Assembly: GCA_034660675.1 (NCBI GenBank)
Contig: JAYEJT010000014.1
Location: 1-25,577 of the forward strand
Source of the DNA: CG03 sp034660675
Lineage (GTDB): Bacteria; CG03
Direction: 5' to 3'
DNA length: 25,577 nucleotides
Below are positions 6,880 to 12,950 of the stretch, piece after piece; positions within the stretch are counted from its first letter, which is position 1; each line of letters opens with the position of its first letter. Made by a program: the position numbers and the translations under genes. The notes below the pieces were generated by a model. It saw nothing but the letters and a program-made list of their open reading frames with translations, was not told where the DNA came from and made no database searches.

Positions 6880-8328
6880 ATGAGAAAAACACTGTTTTTA
6901 TTTGCCGGCGCGGCGCTGATTGTTTTCGGCTGCGGAGCGCGACTTGAGAAAAAGATCAGAAAAGCTGCCTACAAAGGTTCGTGGTATCCGGCGGATAAAG
7001 CCGCTGTTCTTAACAGGCTCGAGCGGTATGCCGATGTTGGGATTTCTACCGGCGGCGTTTCTGTTTCCCCGCCGTTTAACGGCACTGTCATAGGGATTGT
7101 TCTGCCGCACGCCGGCTGGGTTTATGCCGAATCTGTTGCCGCGGAAGCGGTCAAATTGCTCAAAGGTAAAGCTTTCAGTGACGTTATTCTTGTCGGGCCT
7201 TCTCACAAAGAGGGGTTAGACGGCATAGCCCTTGATGATTCCGAGTCATGGGAAACACCTTTCGGTTTGAGGCCTGTCAACACGGAGATAGGAAATCAGA
7301 TAAACGTTCTTAAGCAGGCTTCTTTTGACGGGAAAATTCATAAAAAGGAGCACTCTCTTGAGGTTGTTCTGCCTTATCTGGAAGCGGCGCTGGAGGATTT
7401 TTCGCTGACGCCTGTTCTTGTGGGGCAGAGCTTTGATGATTCCGGGGCTCTCGCCCGCCGCATGGCGGCTCTTTATAAAGAAGGCATGCTTTTTGCCGCG
7501 TCAAGCGATATGAGCCATTATCTGACTTATGATCAGGCAAATGCAATGGACAGCCGTTGTCTTGATTATATGGCAAACTTTGATGACGGCGGTTTGCAGA
7601 CGGCGCTTCAAAGCGGTGAGGTTCAGCTTTGCGGAGCTTCGGCTGTTTTGGCTGTTATGGAGGCCTCCCGCCTCGCAGGGGCCAACGCTGTAAGGGTTTT
7701 GAAATATGCGAATTCGGGTGACACGACCGGTGATAAGTCGCGTGTCGTAGGTTATGCCGCGGTGTGTTTTTACAAGAAGGGGGTGGGGATGCTGAATAAA
7801 GATGAAAAAAAATCTCTTTTGAAAATTGCCAGAAAAACGGTTGAGCTCTATGCTAAAAAAAGAATTGTTCCTGAAGTCAACCCCATACAGGAGAGACTGA
7901 AAGAGGTGCAGGGAGCTTTTGTTACGCTGAAGAAGGATGGGATGCTCCGTGGCTGCATAGGAAACATTGTGGGAGCGAAGCCGCTTTGGGAGACGGTCAG
8001 AGACATGGCGGTGGAGGCCTCATCACGGGATCCGAGATTTCCGCCCGTGACAAAGAATGAGCTGAGGGGTGTGAAAATAGAAATTTCTGTTTTGACGCCG
8101 CCCCAGAAAGTGATGCCGGATGATATTGTTTTGGGCAGGGACGGGGTTATAGTCCGCAGAGGTACCCGGCAGGGAGTGTATCTACCGCAGGTGGCTGAGG
8201 AAACCGGCTGGAGTAAGGAAGAATTTATGAATTCACTATGTGCGCACAAGGCGGGATTGAACGAGGAGGCGTGGAAAGAAGATGACACGGATATTTTTAC
8301 ATTTCAGGCGGATGTTTTTTCAGAGTAA
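6880..8328 (+). CDS. Lipoprotein with fused Memo and AMMECR1 domains (AmmeMemoRadiSam B-A type)
   Basis: The 482-residue protein begins with a lipoprotein signal (MRKTLFLFAGAALIVFGC, lipid cysteine C18). Residues about 28-300 are a Memo domain: PHAGWVYAE (H77), GPSHKEG (H109), SSDMSHY and CGASAVLAVM (C251) match the metal-site residues H49, H81 and C244 of human MEMO1, an extradiol-dioxygenase fold. Residues about 305-480 are an AMMECR1 domain with its LRGCIG signature (356-361) and SSRDPRFPPV. Memo and AMMECR1 often occur with a radical SAM protein as the AmmeMemoRadiSam set, of unresolved biochemistry; no radical SAM partner of that type is in the window. The export signal would put this fusion at the envelope, which is unexpected. 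First gene of a tight operon. Confidence 0.92.
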   Translation: MRKTLFLFAGAALIVFGCGARLEKKIRKAAYKGSWYPADKAAVLNRLERYADVGISTGGVSVSPPFNGTVIGIVLPHAGWVYAESVAAEAVKLLKGKAFSDVILVGPSHKEGLDGIALDDSESWETPFGLRPVNTEIGNQINVLKQASFDGKIHKKEHSLEVVLPYLEAALEDFSLTPVLVGQSFDDSGALARRMAALYKEGMLFAASSDMSHYLTYDQANAMDSRCLDYMANFDDGGLQTALQSGEVQLCGASAVLAVMEASRLAGANAVRVLKYANSGDTTGDKSRVVGYAAVCFYKKGVGMLNKDEKKSLLKIARKTVELYAKKRIVPEVNPIQERLKEVQGAFVTLKKDGMLRGCIGNIVGAKPLWETVRDMAVEASSRDPRFPPVTKNELRGVKIEISVLTPPQKVMPDDIVLGRDGVIVRRGTRQGVYLPQVAEETGWSKEEFMNSLCAHKAGLNEEAWKEDDTDIFTFQADVFSE

Positions 8329-8602
8329 TAAATTATTTTTGTTTTTTGCGGTGATTTTATTTTCTTCATGCGCGAGGCAGTTCCATTACGGAAGCGGCGA
8401 AGCGGGGCGCGTGGCGAAATATTTTCAGATGGATGAGAATGAGGTGAGCCGTGTTTATTCGTCAAGCGGATTTTCGTGGGATGAGGCCATCAAGCGTTTG
8501 CTTGAAGCTAAAACCTTATCGGGGGCTGAGATGCCCGAGGATTTTCCCGCGCGTTTTGAGAAAGAGGCGGAAAAAATCAAGAAAGAATGTTCCGTGGAAT
8601 AA
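8312..8602 (+). CDS. Small predicted lipoprotein of unknown function (96 aa)
   Basis: Starting at the ATG at 8312, the protein opens with a hydrophobic signal (NKLFLFFAVILFSSC) whose cysteine is followed by ARQ, a plausible if imperfect lipobox. The mature part of about 75 residues is charged and probably helical (DENEVSRVYSSSGFSWDEAI, then EDFPARFEKEAEKIKKEC). I recognise no family. A longer version from 8282 would hide the signal, so the shorter start is preferred. It overlaps the Memo-AMMECR1 gene by 17 bases, so it may be made with that lipoprotein and sit in the same membrane. Confidence 0.6.
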   Translation: MFFQSNKLFLFFAVILFSSCARQFHYGSGEAGRVAKYFQMDENEVSRVYSSSGFSWDEAIKRLLEAKTLSGAEMPEDFPARFEKEAEKIKKECSVE

Positions 8603-8681
8603 GAATTTAAAAAGCCGCTATTAAAAAATTCAAAACATTTGAAAGGGGATTCCCCGGAGGGTTTCAGCCAGAAGACTTTGT

Positions 8682-9380
8682 ATGAAAATCGATTCCGCTA
8701 AAAAAATTCTCTGTTTTGCCGGGGATGTTAAACAGGCACGCGAAATACAGTTTTCCATGCGCGAGAAAATTGTACGCAGGAAAATGATGGATTTTAAAGA
8801 CGCGGATTTAATGGCTGGCTGCGATGTTGCTTATAAAAACGGTATGGCAAAAGCCGCGGTGACGGTTTACTCAAGAAAAAACAAAAAGTTCGTTGAAGAT
8901 GTGATGGTGAAACTCCCCTGCGAATTTCCATATGTGCCGGGTTTTCTCACTTTCCGTGAGGCGCCTCCGCTGATTACCGCGATTGAGAAACTAAAAAGTA
9001 ATCCCGAAATTTTTATTTTTGACGGTCAGGGTCTGGCCCATCCTCTTCACATGGGCCTGGCGACGCACATGGGAATTGTGCTTGAAAAGCCCAGCGTCGG
9101 ATGCGCGAAGAGCTGTCTTTACGGTATTGCAGAAGAACCGCCGCTGATTAAAGGCGCCTACACCTTTATAAAAGAGAAGAGCGGCGAGCTTTTGGGTGTG
9201 TGTTTCCGCACGAGAAAAAATGTGAAGCCTCTTTTTCTTTCCATAGGATGGGGTGTGGACATTCCTTTTGTGATGGATGCTGTTGCTGAGACTCTCGGAA
9301 AATATAAGCTTCCGGAAGTTATGAGAAGGGTCGACAGACTGAGCAAATTTGAACAAAGCGGAGGGGGCAGGAATGATTAG
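8682..9380 (+). CDS. nfi: Endonuclease V (deoxyinosine 3' endonuclease)
   Basis: The 232-residue protein has every active-site element of endonuclease V: metal ligands D48 (AGCDVAY), E93 (LTFREAPP) and D114 (FDGQGLAHP), the wedge motif YVPGFL (84-89) that strand-separates at the lesion, H120, and the later GCAKS and LPEVMRRVDRLS stretches. Spacing matches the Thermotoga enzyme (D43, E89, D110) shifted by four or five residues. It cuts the second phosphodiester bond 3' of deoxyinosine, or acts on inosine in RNA. The only Shine-Dalgarno-like GGAGGG (8657-8662) is about 20 bases before the ATG, unusually far, right after a GGGGATTCCCC palindrome (8645-8655). It overlaps the second Memo gene by eight bases. 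Confidence 0.95.
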   Translation: MKIDSAKKILCFAGDVKQAREIQFSMREKIVRRKMMDFKDADLMAGCDVAYKNGMAKAAVTVYSRKNKKFVEDVMVKLPCEFPYVPGFLTFREAPPLITAIEKLKSNPEIFIFDGQGLAHPLHMGLATHMGIVLEKPSVGCAKSCLYGIAEEPPLIKGAYTFIKEKSGELLGVCFRTRKNVKPLFLSIGWGVDIPFVMDAVAETLGKYKLPEVMRRVDRLSKFEQSGGGRND

Positions 9381-10206
9381 AAAAGCTGTTTTTGCGGGAA
9401 GTTTTTATCCCGGTGAAAAAAAAGAACTTTTGCGGATGATAGATGGCTTCCTCGATGAGGCGTCAAAAAATGTTAAAGAAAAAAAGTGCCGTGGCGTGAT
9501 TGTTCCGCATGCCGGTTATGTTTATTCGGGCCAGGCGCAGGCCTATTCCTACAGTGCCGTTATTCCGGAAAGAGTTGTTGTTCTGGGCGTCAATCACACG
9601 GGCGGAGGGGGACCGCTTTCTCTGTTCGGTCAGGGGAGCTGGATTGTCCCCAACGGCAGGGCCGATTGCGACGGCGAATTTGCGGAAGAGCTATCAAAAA
9701 ACATGCCTTCTCTGACAACGGATATTTTTTCCCACATAAGAGAACATTCAATAGAAGTGCAGATTCCTTTTCTTTTGAGGCGTAACCCGGGCGTTAAAAT
9801 AGTGCCGGTTTCCATGTATGATTACAGCGTTGACAGCGCCCGCGCTCTTGGAAAAGCGCTGTCTGAAACCATAAAGCTTTTTCCGGACACGCTGATTGTC
9901 GCATCGTCTGATTTTACGCATTGCGGCCCCGGTTACGGCCAGATGCCGCCCTCGGGTATGCCTGCGGCGAAGTGGGCCGAAAAGCAGGATGCCATTGCGG
10001 AAAAGAAAATTCTTGCTATGGATGCGGAGGGGCTTTTTAAAACGGTTCATGAAAGCAAAATAAGCATGTGCGGTCTGGGCCCGGTTATGTCGCTTATGTT
10101 CGCGCTTGCCGGCTCTGCGCCGGAAAAACTTTTTTACGACACATCTTCTTCTGTTTCGGGAGATGAGCTTTCTGCCGTGGGATACGCCTCTTACGTCTTC
10201 AGATGA
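9373..10206 (+). CDS. Memo-family protein (AmmeMemoRadiSam B type), cytoplasmic
   Basis: This 277-residue Memo domain has no signal peptide and no AMMECR1 part. The predicted metal-site residues are kept: VPHAGYVYSG (H46), GVNHTGGGG (H75), ASSDFTHCG and MCGLGPVMS (C233). It is the second Memo protein in one operon and diverges strongly from the lipoprotein copy, so this is not a recent duplication. The ATG at 9373 is preferred over an earlier in-frame codon at 9349 because the GGAGGG at about 9360-9365 is well spaced. It overlaps endonuclease V by eight bases and shares an ATGA with the next gene. Its reaction is unknown. Confidence 0.93.
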   Translation: MIRKAVFAGSFYPGEKKELLRMIDGFLDEASKNVKEKKCRGVIVPHAGYVYSGQAQAYSYSAVIPERVVVLGVNHTGGGGPLSLFGQGSWIVPNGRADCDGEFAEELSKNMPSLTTDIFSHIREHSIEVQIPFLLRRNPGVKIVPVSMYDYSVDSARALGKALSETIKLFPDTLIVASSDFTHCGPGYGQMPPSGMPAAKWAEKQDAIAEKKILAMDAEGLFKTVHESKISMCGLGPVMSLMFALAGSAPEKLFYDTSSSVSGDELSAVGYASYVFR

Positions 10207-11174
10207 GCAGCAGCGGGGCGTCCGGCAGTGCGATTCTGGAAATAAAAAATCTTTCCGTTGTGTATAAACACCGGACAATGGGCAGGGTTTATGCTCTCAC
10301 GGATGTGTGTATGGAGTTGCGGGAAGGAGAGGCTCTCGGTATAGCCGGCGAATCGGGCTCGGGGAAATCCACGCTGCTCAAGAGTGTTTTGCGGCTTTTT
10401 AATCAGGAGGAAATAGACAGGGTCACGGGTGAGATTATATATGCGGGGCGCGATGTGCTGAAAATGACATCCGGGGAACTGCTTAATCTCAGGCGCGGAG
10501 GCATTTATATGATATTTCAGCACCCTTACGCGGCTTTTAATCCGGTTCTCAAAATAGGTACTCAGCTTGACGAGACAATTCGTTTGCACGGCTGCCTCAG
10601 GGATGCCGGCGAGCTTCTTGAAATCTGCGGTCTCGACGGCAGGATTCCGGAAATGTTCCCGCATAACCTTTCGGGTGGTCAGCTTCAGCGTTTGCAGTTT
10701 GCTATGGCTCTTGCCTCGGGTGCCCGCGTTCTTCTCGCGGATGAACCAACAACGTCCCTTGATGTTGTTTCGCAGTTTGAAATATTAAAACTTATTAAAA
10801 ATCTGGTTGAACGGGAGTCGCTGACACTGCTTTTTGTTTCTCATGATCTTTCGCTGATAAGATATCTCACAAAGCGCGCGGTTGTTTTCTACGGAGGAAC
10901 GCTGGTTGAGGATTCGCCATGCGGGGATCTATTCAAAAATCCTCTTCATCCTTACACGGATGCTCTTATCAAGTGCATTCCCCGGGCTGACGGGGATATA
11001 GGAATTATTCCCGGGGACCCGCCGGATTTATCAAATCCGCCGAGAGGTTGCCCTTTTTTTCCAAGATGTCCCTACGCCGCCGATATATGCCTCGGGCATG
11101 TGCCCCTTACAAGGACCCGCCACAGAGTGAGATGTTTTAATGCGGGGCCCTTCCCGGAGGCGAAGCGTTGCTGA
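10203..11174 (+). CDS. Oligopeptide/dipeptide ABC transporter ATPase, OppD/DppD type
   Basis: The 323-residue ATPase has Walker A GESGSGKST (about 52-60), Q-loop FQHPYAAFNP, signature LSGGQLQRLQ, Walker B VLLADEPTTSLD and the H-loop VSHDL. The C-terminal oligo_HPY region is complete, with HPYTDALI and the Cys-rich CPFFPRCPYAADIC typical of OppD/DppD, which can hold an iron-sulfur cluster in some members. It would power uptake of peptides or similar small solutes together with OppF. No permease (OppB/C) or binding protein is encoded here, so the pair must serve a transporter encoded elsewhere. It starts in a four-base ATGA overlap with the Memo gene. Confidence 0.92.
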   Translation: MSSSGASGSAILEIKNLSVVYKHRTMGRVYALTDVCMELREGEALGIAGESGSGKSTLLKSVLRLFNQEEIDRVTGEIIYAGRDVLKMTSGELLNLRRGGIYMIFQHPYAAFNPVLKIGTQLDETIRLHGCLRDAGELLEICGLDGRIPEMFPHNLSGGQLQRLQFAMALASGARVLLADEPTTSLDVVSQFEILKLIKNLVERESLTLLFVSHDLSLIRYLTKRAVVFYGGTLVEDSPCGDLFKNPLHPYTDALIKCIPRADGDIGIIPGDPPDLSNPPRGCPFFPRCPYAADICLGHVPLTRTRHRVRCFNAGPFPEAKRC

Positions 11175-11965
11175 TAGAATTTAAAAACATAAGCAAGACT
11201 TTTTATACGGAAAAAGGTCCTCTTTTTACCCGCGGCCATGCAAAAAAAGCCTGCAGGGATATTAATATGAATATCTCCTCCGGAGAAATTGTGGCTATTG
11301 TAGGGGAGTCCGGATGCGGGAAAACAACTCTGGCGAGGATAGCGGCCGGTCTCGTCAGGCCCGATGCCGGGCAAGTTGTTATAGACGGAACATCTCTTGA
11401 GAAGTACAGTTCTCTTGATAGGGCTTCAAAAACGGGGATTGTTTTTCAGAATCCCCATGAGAGCCTTAACCCGATGCTCACAAGCGGGTTTATTATAAAA
11501 GAGGCTATGGAAAACAGAAAGCGTCTCGGAGGCGAAATACCCCGTGAGCTTTCATCCGTTGAAAGCATTTTTGCCGAATTTTCGCTTGATATAAAACTTG
11601 CAGGCTCCCGCCCGGGCGAGCTTTCCGGCGGGCAGTGTCAGAGGCTGGCCGCGGCCCGGAGTTTTGCCATGTTTCCCTCGTGTCTGATTTTAGATGAGGT
11701 CACTTCTTCTCTGGACGTTTCAACGGCGGGGTCAATTATCAGGCTGTTGAAAAAAATAAATTCCCGCTACGGCACGGCCATGATTTTTATAACGCACGAT
11801 CTTGTTCTGGCGGAAATCATATCGGAAAGGATATGCGTTATGAAAGACGGCGAAATCGTTGAAAGCGGTGATACGTGGGAGGTGTTCAGCCATCCGAAAC
11901 ATCCCTATGTGAGGCAACTAAAAGCAGTGGGGTCAGGTCTTGACATTGGACATGATAAATATTAA
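11168..11965 (+). CDS. Oligopeptide/dipeptide ABC transporter ATPase, OppF/DppF type, 3' end altered by an insertion element
   Basis: The 265-residue ATPase has Walker A GESGCGKTT, Q-loop FQNPHESLNP, signature LSGGQCQRLA, Walker B CLILDEVTSSLD (Val where Pro is usual) and ITHDL. It pairs with the OppD-type gene it overlaps by seven bases. TTG at 11168 is chosen because GGAGG (11156-11160) lies seven bases before it. The family normally continues well past HPYVRQL into an oligo_HPY tail of about 50 residues; here the native sequence ends at about QLKA and the last 13 codons (ending GLDIGHDKY) are read from the left end of the inserted element. Whether the original was longer cannot be told: joining the flanks gives either an immediate stop or an in-frame run-on, depending on the exact element boundary. 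Confidence 0.9.
   Translation: MLIEFKNISKTFYTEKGPLFTRGHAKKACRDINMNISSGEIVAIVGESGCGKTTLARIAAGLVRPDAGQVVIDGTSLEKYSSLDRASKTGIVFQNPHESLNPMLTSGFIIKEAMENRKRLGGEIPRELSSVESIFAEFSLDIKLAGSRPGELSGGQCQRLAAARSFAMFPSCLILDEVTSSLDVSTAGSIIRLLKKINSRYGTAMIFITHDLVLAEIISERICVMKDGEIVESGDTWEVFSHPKHPYVRQLKAVGSGLDIGHDKY
11928..11953 (+). repeat. Left terminal inverted repeat of the insertion element
   Basis: The 26 bases start TGGGGTCAGG and end TTGGACAT. They are the exact reverse complement of 12925-12950. A TTGACA at 11940-11945 lies within the repeat and may be the -35 box of the transposase promoter. Confidence 0.95.
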
Positions 11966-11967
11966 AA
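11940..11967 (+). promoter_or_regulatory. Possible transposase promoter starting in the left repeat
   Basis: A perfect TTGACA (11940-11945) is followed after 16 bases by TTAAAA (11962-11967), which lies six bases before the ATG at 11974. The -10 match is poor and sits in an A-rich run, so this is tentative, but the six-base gap and absent Shine-Dalgarno repeat the leaderless pattern seen at 4908 and 6880. Confidence 0.35.
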
Positions 11968-11973
11968 AAAACT

Positions 11974-12924
11974 ATGAGCCGCCCAATAAGAATTGAATAT
12001 CCAGGAGCCGTGTATCACGTAATTTCAAGAGGGGATGATAAGGGTAAAATATTCAGGGACGCTGCTGATTATAAAAAATTCCTGAATGTTATAAAAAAGG
12101 CGAAGCGCAGATACGGCGTAATTGTGTGTGCTTATGCATTGATGCCGAATCATTATCATCTTCTGATTGAAACCACCCGTGCGAATCTTGCGCGTTTTAT
12201 GCATTGTGTTCAAACAGCGTACAGTGTGTATTACAACAGCAGGCACGACCGGGCGGGGCATGTTTTCCAGGGACGCTATAAGGCTCTTCTGGTGGATAAA
12301 GACAATTATCTTCTCCGTTTAAGCAGATATATTCACTTGAACCCCGTGAGGGCGAAAATGGTTAAGGTGCCTCAGGATTACGTATGGAGCAGTTTTCGCG
12401 AATATTCCGGCCTTGTTGACAGCTTTGTGTCGGAGCCCGGATTTGTGCTGAGGAGTTTCGGCTCTTCCCCGTCAGAATCAATCAGGAAATATGCTGAGTT
12501 TTGCGGAATTGACGAAGGAGAAGAGATTAAGAAACTAATTTACGGGCAGTTCGTGATAGGAAGCCGCGGGTTTACCGATAAAGTGAAAAAAATTCGTGCC
12601 GCCGGTAGAAAGGCTTTGAGCGGCGAAATAAGCGGCGGCCGTAAAGTGAAGAAGAGAAATTCTAAAGACCGGATAATCAGTGAAACGGCCCGTGTCTATG
12701 GAGTAACCGTTGAGAATGTGCTGAAAAAACATGGGCTTCCGCGGCAGACGGCGATGTATCTGATACGAAAGCACACAGATATGAAACTTAAAGACATGGC
12801 GAAGATGTTTGGAGGTGTGTGTTACAGCGCGGTAAGCAAAAGCGTGTTAAGATTTGAGAAAATAGCCGGTGAATCAGCCATCAGAAAAAAAATTGACTTT
12901 GTCGAAATTGCTGTTCTAAGGTAA
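11974..12924 (+). CDS. Y1 (HUH) transposase, RAYT-like, with C-terminal DnaA domain-IV-like HTH
   Basis: The 316-residue protein starts with the IS200/REP-associated transposase domain: MSRPIRIEYPGAVYHVISRG (1-20), HUH-type motif MPNHYHLLIE (57-66; H60, H62), GHVFQGRYKALLV and RYIHLNPVRA (118-127) containing the presumed nucleophile Y119. Residues about 226-298 form a second domain with GLPRQTAMYLIRKHTD, MAKMFGG and SAVSKSVLRFE, the pattern of the DnaA C-terminal domain (AMYL.R..T, FGG.. S/TTV). That domain probably recognises the terminal repeats (inference). It would cut and rejoin single-stranded DNA through a 5'-phosphotyrosine link. No ribosome site precedes the ATG. Confidence 0.93.
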   Translation: MSRPIRIEYPGAVYHVISRGDDKGKIFRDAADYKKFLNVIKKAKRRYGVIVCAYALMPNHYHLLIETTRANLARFMHCVQTAYSVYYNSRHDRAGHVFQGRYKALLVDKDNYLLRLSRYIHLNPVRAKMVKVPQDYVWSSFREYSGLVDSFVSEPGFVLRSFGSSPSESIRKYAEFCGIDEGEEIKKLIYGQFVIGSRGFTDKVKKIRAAGRKALSGEISGGRKVKKRNSKDRIISETARVYGVTVENVLKKHGLPRQTAMYLIRKHTDMKLKDMAKMFGGVCYSAVSKSVLRFEKIAGESAIRKKIDFVEIAVLR

Positions 12925-12950
12925 ATGTCCAATGTCAAGACCTGACCCCA
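12925..12950 (-). repeat. Right terminal inverted repeat of the insertion element
   Basis: The 26 bases begin ATGTCCAATG and end CTGACCCCA, a perfect reverse complement of 11928-11953. The repeat contains two ATG codons, at 12925 and 12932; the second is in frame with the downstream gene and is its apparent start. Confidence 0.95.

Larger units (their letters stand above)
11928..12950 (+). mobile_element. Insertion element with perfect 26-bp terminal inverted repeats and a Y1 transposase
   Basis: A 1,023-base unit is bounded by perfect 26-bp inverted repeats and holds one gene, the Y1 transposase at 11974-12924. The stop codon of the transposase touches the right repeat. The unit sits at the exact boundary between two otherwise tightly packed genes; it provides the C-terminal codons and stop of the left gene and the apparent start of the right gene. 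No target duplication is evident, as expected for HUH single-strand transposition. Both repeats and the gene are intact, so it may still be active. Confidence 0.88.

Noticed and set aside
9748..10278. A 176-codon minus-strand open frame opposite the second Memo gene
   Set aside because: The + strand Memo domain with its metal residues explains this stretch; the antisense product looks like random basic sequence.
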